Assembly: GCA_037044905.1 (NCBI GenBank)
Contig: JBAOKB010000022.1
Coordinates: 1-64,000 of the forward strand
Direction: 5' to 3'
Source of the DNA: Hortaea werneckii
Taxonomy: Eukaryota; Ascomycota; Dothideomycetes; Mycosphaerellales; Teratosphaeriaceae
Length of the DNA: 64,000 nt
Shown here: piece after piece, positions 11,795 through 20,918 of the stretch
How the letters are laid out: each line of letters begins with the position of its first letter
How positions within the stretch are numbered: position 1 is the stretch's first letter
Translations under genes and position numbers: made by a program
Notes under the pieces: generated by a model
The model's input: the letters and a program-made list of their open reading frames with translations, nothing else
What the model was told of the DNA's origin: nothing
Databases searched by the model: none

Positions 11795-13336
11795 ATGCCA
11801 CACGCAGTATCACCGTCTCCGGAGCGAGACGCCGCCGCCAACATGGACGACACAGCAATGACAGACGCGCCAGCGCAACCCCTACAGCAGGCCCGAGAGC
11901 AGGACATTGAACCGCCTAGCTCAGCAGCCGAAATACCCACTCAATCCGCCCCGGCGAGCAATGGAAAGAGCTTAGAAGACATGTTCGACGACGATTCCGA
12001 CGACGAGTTCAGCTCCTCCGCTCCCATCAAGCCCGAGGACTCTTCCCAACCCGAGCCATCGTCAGGACCCTCTGCGCCCAAGTACGCCGATCCAGTCCTT
12101 CTCGGCCAATTCTACCAACGACTTTTTCCCTTCCGTCCACTCTTCCAATGGTTGAATCACTCCGCCACCCCGCAGCCCGACTTTCAGAACCGTGAGTTTG
12201 CCTTTGTGCTGCCCGGAGGAACTTACATCCGATATCAATCTTTTGCCTCTGCCGACCTATTTCGGAAGCAATGTGTCCAGATGACACCTGAGCGGTTTGA
12301 GATAGGCCCACAATACAATGTCAACCCTCGTGATCGCAAGACATTGAGGAGCGCTGGAATGTTGAAGCCGGTGATGAAGGAGCTTGTCTTCGATATCGAT
12401 ATGACGGACTACGACTCCATTCGTACTTGCTGTAGCAAAGCAAATATCTGTCATAAATGCTGGAGTTTCATTATTATGGCCATCAGAGTCGTCGACGTCG
12501 CGCTACGAGAGGACTTCGGCTTCCAGCACATCATGTGGGTGTACTCGGGGCGTCGAGGTGCCCACGCCTGGGTCAGCGACAAAAGAGCACGGGAAATGGA
12601 CGACGGGAGGAGGAGAGCGATAGCCAACTACCTCGTGCTCATTACCGGAAGTGAGCAGGGCAAAAGATTTACTACTCGCAGACCTCTGCATCCGCACATC
12701 GACAGGAGCCTGAAGCTATTGAATCCCTACTTCCAGGATTCTCTACTTCGTGAACAGGATCCTTGGGACACTACAGAACGTGCCGAAAGATTACTCAATG
12801 CCCTCCCAGACAAAGGCCTGAAAGAAGCCCTGCAGAAGAAATGGGAATCCATGCCCACCCGCTCATCTACTCAAAAGTGGTCCGACATCGATACAGCAGC
12901 CGAGGCCGGCTCTTTGTCTGACTTAACACCCAAGCAGCTAGTCGACGCTAAGCAAGACATCCGTCTTGAATACACCTACCCGCGTCTCGACTCCGAAGTC
13001 TCCAAGAAACTCAACCACTTACTCAAATCCCCCTTTGTCGTGCATCCCGGAACCGGACGCGTCTGTGTCCCCATCGACATTCGGAATTTGGAAGAATTCG
13101 ATCCTTTGGAAGTGCCTACGATCACCCAGCTGCTTCAGGAGATCGACGATTGGGAGCAGAAGAGCACAGGTCTGAGCTCGGAAGACAAGGCGAAAGTGCA
13201 GGATTGGCAGAAGACGAGTCTGAAGCCTTATGTGGAGTACTTTAGAGGGCATGTCGCCACTTTGATCAAGTCGGAGAACACAGGGAAGCGCGGCAGGGAC
13301 GAAGCGGATGGCGGAGCTGAAAGTATGGAGTTCTAG
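11795..13336 (+). CDS. PRI1: DNA primase small (catalytic) subunit
   Basis: Catalytic subunit of primase in the DNA polymerase alpha-primase complex; makes RNA primers for replication in the nucleus. Single exon, 513 residues from 11795. A second Met at 11843 (MDDTAM) is an equally possible start. Residues up to about 90 are disordered and acidic. The domain starts at about PVLLGQFYQRLFPF. Catalytic carboxylates sit in ELVFDIDMTDYDS (about D199 and D201), followed by a zinc-binding Cys cluster CCSKANICHKCW (about 211-222) and the conserved YSGRRGAHAWVSD nucleotide-binding segment. Everything needed for catalysis is present. The paired MCB-like boxes fit G1/S expression. Confidence 0.94.
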   Translation: MPHAVSPSPERDAAANMDDTAMTDAPAQPLQQAREQDIEPPSSAAEIPTQSAPASNGKSLEDMFDDDSDDEFSSSAPIKPEDSSQPEPSSGPSAPKYADPVLLGQFYQRLFPFRPLFQWLNHSATPQPDFQNREFAFVLPGGTYIRYQSFASADLFRKQCVQMTPERFEIGPQYNVNPRDRKTLRSAGMLKPVMKELVFDIDMTDYDSIRTCCSKANICHKCWSFIIMAIRVVDVALREDFGFQHIMWVYSGRRGAHAWVSDKRAREMDDGRRRAIANYLVLITGSEQGKRFTTRRPLHPHIDRSLKLLNPYFQDSLLREQDPWDTTERAERLLNALPDKGLKEALQKKWESMPTRSSTQKWSDIDTAAEAGSLSDLTPKQLVDAKQDIRLEYTYPRLDSEVSKKLNHLLKSPFVVHPGTGRVCVPIDIRNLEEFDPLEVPTITQLLQEIDDWEQKSTGLSSEDKAKVQDWQKTSLKPYVEYFRGHVATLIKSENTGKRGRDEADGGAESMEF

Positions 13337-13624
13337 AGTTGGAGAACATCAGCCTCAAGGGCAACTTTTTGGGGGCTTAGAGAGTATGGAGTACAGGCGT
13401 ACGGTATAGGGATATGGCGGCGATTGGAAATGGGTTTGGAGACGATTTGGGTGAATGAAACGATACCATATATTAAACGCGAACCCTGTTCTGATCAAGA
13501 CGGAAGAACAACAGCCTTTTCCAAACTGAAACAGATCCATTCCATCTCGTCCTGTTCTACTCCTTCAGTTCTGCCAATCTAAACCAACGGTCGGCTCGCC
13601 ATCAACTGTACTCCTCCCCCTTAT
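13337..13624. other. PRI1 3' flank
   Basis: Short, slightly AT-rich spacer without a gene signal; it should hold the 3' end of PRI1. Confidence 0.4.
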
Positions 13625-14038
13625 TCAGTCCTGCCCTTGCGGCTGCCCCATCGCATCTACAATCCCCGTCTCCAGCGGCTCGGGCTGGCCATCTTGCTGG
13701 GGAGAAGCGTGCCGTTTAGCCCAAGGCGTTAGGTTGTGGAATACGGGCTTATCAGTGTTCGTATCATTCTTTGACAGGGAGTCATTTTGCCCGTCGGCCT
13801 CGCTTGTACCTCCTGTTTGTGACTTGGCGACCATGCGTGGAAGGATCATGCCCGGAGTCGGTTCAGCCTGGTTTCCTTACGCACAGGCAATAAGCCTAGG
13901 GTCGGTCGACTTTGGCGGGAGTCTGCATAGTTGTGTTTGAGACACGGGCGTAACGAAGCTTTGGATCGGAAACGCCGTAGCTTGGATATCAGCGGTGATG
14001 AGCAGCGTGGTCAAGATTGTTGCGAAAGCGTTTTGCAT
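13625..14038 (-). CDS. Possible small secreted protein, two exons (tentative)
   Basis: A 53-codon frame at 14038..13877 begins MQNAFATILTTLLITADIQA, a convincing signal-peptide shape. It contains a GTGCGT donor at 13884. Splicing to a weak GAG acceptor (exon 2 from 13809) joins it in frame to a 60-residue hydrophilic tail ending at 13625, with a dibasic Kex2-like site (WAKRHA), giving 112 residues. The stronger CAG acceptor three bases earlier would instead create an immediate stop. No family is recognised. It may be a small secreted protein, a decayed gene or chance; transcripts are needed to decide. Confidence 0.3.
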
Positions 14039-14694
14039 GATCGACTCTGATCTGTCTTAGAAGACACTATTATCTTGAACTCCAATGGGCTTGCAAGGCA
14101 TTTCGAACCTGCATATTTATGCTCCTTGCGGGCTGGTGGTACAGATTTCCAAAGCGCAAAGTCAGTTTGAGTACTTTCTTTATCCGAAAATCTGTCACAA
14201 TGCATGTTCGGTGATTCCGAAGCTTGGGGCAAGCTCGTGAAGCCAGACCTCCTTCAGAGTATCTTAGCGATTTACTGGGTCAAAGGGTCATTTGAGGTGA
14301 ACAATGGCAAAATTGTGACACCATGGGACCTTGTGCCACCGAAACGAGCTTCAGCCTGGGTGACTATAACAAGGTCTACTTTGTTGGACGAATCATTTGA
14401 ATTCATAAGTCGCTATCTACCAGCCAACTCGTGACACTCGCTTGAACAGGAGCATGAGCAAACAACGAGCTACTGCAGATCTAACGATTTTGTTCTCGGC
14501 GGCAAGGTGGTGCAGAATAGAGTCCCATCGTTTCTCACCCGCTCCGCTTCATTTTGGACAGGATCGACCAAATCAATTTCACTTCCAAGTGACCAATCGC
14601 CATCATGACCAGTGCTCTGACCTCTGCTAGCAGCTCTCTGACGTTTTCCGCGACTGACAATAGGACCACGGCCGTCAATAGCCCTGCCTTGGGC
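14039..14694. other. Intergenic, no clear gene
   Basis: Nothing supported. Short open frames on both strands show no motif, signal peptide or conserved splice pairing. Confidence 0.4.
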
Positions 14695-15171
14695 TTACCC
14701 TAAAGCACTGATTGATGGGCCTGTTCTACATGGTAAGGGTCTCTGACTTCTTAATGCTTCATCGGCATCATGACGCCTTTTCTCAAGTATGTCCAGCTGT
14801 AGTTCGACCGCTGCAACACGACTTTCACACTCTTCTGCCTCATTCAAAGTGCCAGAGCGAGTCTCTGTCGCACGAGGAAAATGGATAAGGGCATCCAGTC
14901 GCCGTTCGATTTGCCTCAAGCGCTGTTCAAGACCCGCTTGGAAGATCCGACTGACGTTGTAATCCCTAACAAGCGATTGAATTGCGTTTTCGAGATCAGC
15001 AATGCGGTGTTCAAAAAGTTGACCTTGGCTGTTCTCACGGTCGTTCATTATAGCGCCTTGATCGGATTCGGACTTCTGATCCGGTGGATAGCCTAAAGAC
15101 TTAAGAAATGGATGCTTTGTGGCCGTTCTTCGTCTTTTGGCTAGGTCTGGCAAGAGTCCAGCGGTCGGCAA
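14695..15171 (-). CDS. Orphan coiled-coil ORF
   Basis: 158-residue single frame. The first 30 residues are basic. Residues about 55-100 (LFEHRIADLENAIQSLV ... LEQRLRQIERRLDALI) show heptad spacing typical of a coiled coil, followed by a second helical Glu/Arg-rich segment. I recognise no family. The heptads argue for a real protein, but there is no independent support such as conserved splicing. It could be a short orphan gene. Confidence 0.4.
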   Translation of the reverse strand: MPTAGLLPDLAKRRRTATKHPFLKSLGYPPDQKSESDQGAIMNDRENSQGQLFEHRIADLENAIQSLVRDYNVSRIFQAGLEQRLRQIERRLDALIHFPRATETRSGTLNEAEECESRVAAVELQLDILEKRRHDADEALRSQRPLPCRTGPSISALG

Positions 15172-15811
15172 GGAGATTGGAGTCGATCAATCCAAGCATT
15201 GGGGATCAGGACGCTGGTTAAACTACAAGAGATTTGGAGCAATCGATGGCAGTAGTTACTGCATCGTCCCTTGTTCACAGTTAATATATCTTATTTTGAA
15301 AATAATATTGGGCACTGTCAAATCGCACACGACACATTCGCCGTCTCCCTGTCAGGGAAAATCTTGCTTGCACAAACAGTATCGTTTCGATCATCTGGGT
15401 CTCATACTGAATTGCAAAAGACATAGCTGCAACCAAAGTTTGGCGAACAGTGGAAGACCAGAACGACCGTCCCAGTTTGATGTAGCTCTTTTGGGGAAGG
15501 CTGCTATTCTTTTGATGGCCTAAATGTATTGTAAAGCAAAGGGAAGTGAGCCAACCCAGCTTGTCCTCGATCGATGCCTGCTTTCGTTCCCCCCATGATC
15601 GAACAAGACGTAATACTGCAGGACATAATTATTGAGCTTCAATCAATACGTGTGACTAGCTCGACTGGGCGCTTGGACGAGGGAGACTCACGAGACCAAG
15701 GCCCCAGCCATCCACAAGCGGAAACTCTCCGCCACATTCCTTCCGACCTGAACTCCATGTATAAAAGTGGCCAAAAAACATTACCATTGCAAGTCAGACT
15801 ACACAATCGCT
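15172..15811. other. Upstream region of the PPPY protein gene
   Basis: No gene. It ends in a TATA box close to the next start codon (listed separately). Confidence 0.4.
15760..15765 (+). promoter_or_regulatory. TATA box
   Basis: TATAAA in TGTATAAAAG, 47 bp before the proposed ATG at 15812. Such tight spacing implies a very short 5' leader and favours that start over an in-frame ATG at 15767, which overlaps the core promoter. Confidence 0.5.
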
Positions 15812-16348
15812 ATGCCGAACCCCAACAAATCCGAGGATATCAAGAACCCCCAACTGAAAGATGATCCCCCGACACCCTTAGCAACAACAACAACAACTTC
15901 AGGACGCAACAACAGCTTAGCCAGCACCATTCTCCCACAATACAACGAAACCCAAACAACAGCGCCACCACCCTACAAAACCGTCCCCAACTCCCGCCAA
16001 CCTCCCCAACCCACAGGAGTAGGACCATCATCACGCCACCAACCCACCAACCCCCCTTCCCAACCCCACACAGCCTCATGCGGCAACCCGGCCTCAACCG
16101 TCATGGCAGTAATGGGCGACGCGACTCCATCCGCCTCAGAACCCCCGCAGGCGAAAAGGAAATTCACCGATCGTCTGCGGGATATTTGGGGGGACGACCT
16201 CTGGGGAACCAAGCCCGGGGATCGTTCGTTTCATTTGAGTCGGGAGCGAGGGGGGGCGAGCGCGGGGACGACGAGTGGGCATTGGAATGTTCAAGGGGTG
16301 AGGTTGAGTGATTATGGGGGTTTCGGGAGGTCGAGTAGGAAGAAGTGA
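15812..16348 (+). CDS. Hypothetical disordered protein with PPPY motif
   Basis: 178 residues, not recognised as a family. The first 110 residues are Pro/Thr/Gln/Asn-rich and disordered, with a PY motif (APPPYKTV) that can bind WW domains such as those of Rsp5/NEDD4 ligases. The last third is different: KRKFTDRLRDIWGDDLWGTK, then a basic, Gly/Ser/Arg-rich tail. Trp/Asp-rich amphipathic segments of this type often mark a short interaction motif. The start is chosen from the TATA box position. It converges on malic enzyme. Confidence 0.5.
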   Translation: MPNPNKSEDIKNPQLKDDPPTPLATTTTTSGRNNSLASTILPQYNETQTTAPPPYKTVPNSRQPPQPTGVGPSSRHQPTNPPSQPHTASCGNPASTVMAVMGDATPSASEPPQAKRKFTDRLRDIWGDDLWGTKPGDRSFHLSRERGGASAGTTSGHWNVQGVRLSDYGGFGRSSRKK

Positions 16349-16738
16349 GGGGGGTCGGCGAATTGGGGGGAAAGGGGTCTCTTATCATGTAGTAGTTGTT
16401 TGCGGCGAGTCGTGCTCTGCCTTCGCTTTGAGTTGTGAGGTACCAACTACGTGTAATAGAGCTGGTGGCAATTATTTGAGTCCACGGCATAACAAAGTCA
16501 TGTAGAGAATGGCAGTCGACAAGAGGGAACTCTAGCAGAGCAAGATCGTGACGAATCGTGCCGTCAAACATTATTGCCGTGGATATCTCACACTCCCGGC
16601 GGCCAGAAACTGCAGCCCTATCCACACGAGAGCCAAGCAAGCTAATTCTCACGTGGGAGACACTACCCGTCTACACCCATTAACTCCCTCTTATCACACT
16701 TGAATCCGTCATCAGAATATGGGATAGAAAAAAATCCT
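16349..16738. other. Convergent spacer
   Basis: 390 bp between two convergent genes; should contain both 3' ends. No other signal seen. Confidence 0.4.
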
Positions 16739-18800
16739 CTAGAGCTTTCCATGAGGCATCCCAGACCTGCTGGTACCGTTTCCATTCGCCACCGGGGCCG
16801 CCCCGCCAAAGACATGCTGCGCCAACTCCCTAACCTCCTCATTGACATCGTCCTGCTCGGTGAAAGGATCGTACATCCTGTGGCGGATGTACTCCTCCAT
16901 CTCGTCGTCGGAGAGGTTGCGGATGGCGAGCTCGCGATCGACGCTGTCGCGCTGCGCGGCGCGGATGACACCCCGCGTGACCACGACCGAGACGTCGCGG
17001 ATCCGGTTCACGTCCGGGTAGAGCCAGTTCGCTTCGACTTCTTCCGGCGTGAGCGAGGTGGAGAGGGCCTCGGCCGAGGCGTAGATCATGTTCTGAGTCA
17101 CGCTTACGGACTTGCTTAGGATGGCGCCGAGACCGATGCCGGGGAAGACTAAAAATTCATGTTAGCATTCTCCCCATTTCATTTCCAAATTTGGTTCTTG
17201 CTGATGTGTACTCACCATACATGTTGTTGCATTGACCTGGGGTAAGCGATTTGCCTTGCCATTCCAGAGTAGGGAATGGCGAGCCAGAGGCAAACAGGCA
17301 TCGGCCCTCGGTGTACTTGATCGCCTCTTCAAACGTGCACTCTGACTTGCTGCTTGGGTTGGACATGGGAAAAATGACAGGCTTCTCGTTGAGCTCCGCC
17401 ATTCTCGATAGAATCTTTGGCGTAAATGCACCACCGATGGTGGATAGACCCATCAGGATAGTAGGCTTGACATACTCGACAATGTCTTCGAGAGTCTTAT
17501 ATTGCTGGCCGTTGTTATCGTCGCGAGCAAAATAGACTTTGTGTTCAGCCAGCTTGCCAGGTCTGTCGAGAGTGACTAGTCCTTGTGAGTCGACGAACCA
17601 GAATCTCTTCTTCGCTTCTTCCTCTGAAAGACCAGCTTTCATGAAAAACTCGGTGAGCTGCTTCGCCACACCCACGCCAGCTGAGCCAGCGCCCAGGAAA
17701 ACTGCTCGCTGGTCTTGGGGTGCTACGCCGGACTGCTTGACGGCGTTGATAAAGCCACCGGTGGTAACAGCACCAGTGCCTTGGATGTCGTCGTTGAACA
17801 TAGTGTAAGTCTCCTGGTATCTTTCCAGGGACGGGAATGGGTTCTTGAAGTCCTCATATTGGATGACGATGCCTGGCCAGCGCTCGGTCAGAGCTGCCAT
17901 CAACTCGTCTAAGAACTCCTTCTCCTCCTCTGGCGTCACCTTGTCCCTCCTGCTGCCAAGGTAGAGAGGGTCGTTCCTCTTCTGCTCATTGCTCGTACCC
18001 AGGTCCAGGCACAATGGCAGCGTCCTCATCGGGTGGATACCTGCACATGCAGTGTACAGCGAGAGCTTGCCGACTGGAATACCCATGCCATCAATGCCCA
18101 GGTCGCCCAGCCCGAGAATACGAGAACCATCGGTGACGACAGTGATCTCGACCTCGTGGGGCCAGTTCTGAATAACGCTGTGCAAGTGACCCTTGTCCGC
18201 AAAGGAGAGGTACAAGCCTTCTGGGAAAGTGTAGAGCTCGGACCAACGCTGACAGGCCTCACCCACAGTCGGGGTGTAGATGTAAGGAGTGAGCTCCTTC
18301 ACATTGGCCGCCAGCAGTCTGTAGAATAGGTGTACGTTGGTATGTCTCAACGCGCTAAGATACTGGTATCTCTCGATGGGCAATTGCTTGCTGTTCAGAA
18401 TCTGCATGCATCTCTTGGCCTGGTTGTCGTAGCTATCCACACCTGGCGGGGTCAACCCGTAGGTCTTCAAGTACTTGCGGGCTTCGATCGAGTACGAGGT
18501 GTCGTAGTCCTGCGGCGAGGGCACAACGTGGCGCATAGGCGTTCCATGGTGGGCGGCTTTGATGTTAGCAGCGGGGGCATGGCCTTGCTTGGAGGTAGAG
18601 GAGGCAGTGCGGACGTGGCTGGACATGATAGCGGGTGTTCGCTGTAGGGGAGCCGACCAGGCTGTTCGGGAAGAAGTCTGGGTTGAGTGAAGGTGATAGA
18701 AAGCAGAGCGTGTGTGAGCTGATGCTGATGAAGTCTTGCTGTACAAGGTGCTAACGGTACTGCTACACAGAGGTCTGTGACTACGAGTCAACGAAGACAT
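16739..18800 (-). CDS. MAE1: NAD(P)-dependent malic enzyme, mitochondrial
   Basis: Oxidative decarboxylation of malate to pyruvate. Exons 18800..17216 and 17148..16739; the 67-bp intron has a TGCTAAC branch, and its junction rebuilds the family motif NNMYVFPGIGLGA. 664 residues. The N-terminus is rich in Ser/Arg/Thr with almost no acid for about 75 residues, a mitochondrial targeting sequence. Then YTPTVGEACQRWSELY, the dinucleotide/Mg region DGSRILGLGDLG, the metal-site segment QYEDF, and MFNDDIQGTGAV followed by the Rossmann motif FLGAGSAGVGVAKQL. Length exceeds bacterial enzymes because of the presequence. Whether it prefers NAD or NADP cannot be settled here. Confidence 0.93.
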
Positions 18801-20918
18801 AGGGATGGCAGAAGGGAAGGAAGAAGAAGAAGGAGGAGGAGGAGGAAGGAAAGGAGGCAGATCGGTCGGTTAGTGGGAGGTGGACTATTCCAGGTTGCTT
18901 CTGGAGCACCCGAACTGATATCGTGCTTGACCGTCAATGCCGCATGGGTGTCTGTGAGGTGCCGCAAGCAAAGGCCACCAATGCGCCCGGCGAGAATGAA
19001 ATCGCGGGGAGTGATGCTGCGTGGCACCCGCCGAAGCGGTTGTTCACGGAAGATGTAGGAGCAAAAAAAGTGATTTTTAGTGACTATAGCTCCGTTACGG
19101 GCTGCTGACGACTGATGATCTCCTCCACGCGGTGCTAGCGATAAGGTCCGGGGACCCGCTGCGACATGGTGTGCGGTAGCCCGGGCGGTGGAGCGCCGGC
19201 CACAAACAAGCATTGAGGAGAGAGGACGTGGAAACACGCCTCTCACCCGCATCCTCTTGCGCCCGCGCATGAGCACTGGTCTGCAGGTGAGAGGCGGTCC
19301 CGATCTGCTGTGATCCTTCGGATGTCCAATACACCCGCAAAATCAACCGTCTTGAATACAGTATCGTGCTCACTTGACCGCCGCAAGCACTGTACAATGG
19401 CACTCCCGACGGCAGTTGCTCCACGGCCCGGCTAAATACGCTAGTCAGGCACAAACCCCGTCGGACGCGAGATCGGCACCTCGTCGCGGTGTCTCGAATG
19501 TCCTGGCTCGGACGGCACCTGCGGGACCACGAAAAGAGAGTGGACATCCGGTGGATTCTGGTACTCATGCGCGGGTCCATGAACACACAGTCATTACCCG
19601 TCGCCGTACCAACATGCCGAAAAAATCTGACTACTATGTATCGTCGCTGAGAGACTCCAGCAGACAATTTCTGTGCGACAGTCAGATGCGGTTGAAATCG
19701 GCTCACCAGACCACGCTAAGAATTTAAAGTAGATCTGTATTGCACGAGCCTCAACGCTAGCACTGTCACACCCAGAGTGTAGTCTGTACAGTAGTCTCTG
19801 CGTGAACTTCCGGAGGGTCCAATGGCCTACGCATGGCTTGGGCAACACGATTCCGACCGTACATGCTGCTCATTGCTGTAGCAAAGAGCTAGGAGGGAGC
19901 TCCTCCATCCCCGCTTACCTCGCTCACCTCGCTCTACCATGGGACACGCTCTGATTGATTCCTCGATTCGCATACTTTGTGACACAGAATACAGCCTCGG
20001 CAGCCTCGGTAGCTGGCCGTGTCCTGTATGACTCTGGCGATAACTTCCTGAAAGTTCATTCGAGCAAGCATTGGTATGGGTCTTACTGCCACATTTGAGA
20101 AGACGGAACGATTCTCATAGGCTGAGCAATGGGCAGATCGTTGGGTCTGTGACCATATCACATTCATCTTCGTCTGCAAGCCAAATCCTCCAATCCTCCA
20201 TGTTGCTGTGGAAAGGACATTGTCCAAGAAGATACTCAAAGCGGCGGTGTTTGTAGCTTCTCCTATGGAATATCGGTATCGCATGTTGCACGAGACACAC
20301 CGGCCGAAAGCTCCATTAGCTGCCTCGGACCTCGTAAGGTCAGACTTGCTTCCCTAAATACCTAGGTAGCTACTTGGGTAGTAACCCGTGCATTGCAGAT
20401 GGAAGTTTCGTCAACACTATGCTGGGCAGACAAGGCATTGTGTGCATCCGGAGGGTAATACTAACAACCGCTAGGATCCCTTACATAGATCCTGCCTAGA
20501 TCCGGTTTCAGCTGGAGACGTCGAGTGTGGCACTGGAAGCCTGAGGCGATAGCGACAGCCACCCCATGGGCCGAGGCGGAATTGGGAGCTTCAGCCACAT
20601 CGCGTCATTGGAACGACATTGATGAAGCTCGCGACGCGTTTCCAGGTTTCGTACTTGTGAGGCATCGCCTATGTGGTGACTGTAATAGCAAAGGTATAGC
20701 AATCACTTGAGACATAGTAGGTATTCTCACTGCGCATCAAAGAGCGGACAAGCACTTCCAAAAGGGTTCTGAATCTCTCTCAATTGGACAACGACGCCTT
20801 CAAGCTCGCGTCCTGCTCTCCCGTCATCGCGGATGTGTCCCTGCAAGCTTACCTTCTGCTCTACCTGCTTCAACTAATTAGACATCATCACTTGACATCG
20901 ACCCGAGATACTCAAAAG
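18801..20918. other. 2.1-kb divergent intergenic region
   Basis: Upstream of both malic enzyme (minus) and the HAM1-like gene (plus). A short GGA-rich tract (about 18817-18860) lies just upstream of the malic enzyme ATG, CT-rich in that gene's sense, as in many fungal promoters. A self-complementary ACCTAGGTAG stretch sits near 20360. Open frames here lack motifs. An in-frame extension of the HAM1-like protein from 20784 is treated as 5' leader. Confidence 0.45.

Noticed and set aside
11386..11940. 184-codon minus-strand frame overlapping the PRI1 start
   Set aside because: Antisense to a clear gene and its promoter, no family signature.
20784..20918. 45-residue N-terminal extension of the HAM1-like protein
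   Set aside because: The family starts at the basic patch following Met 20919.
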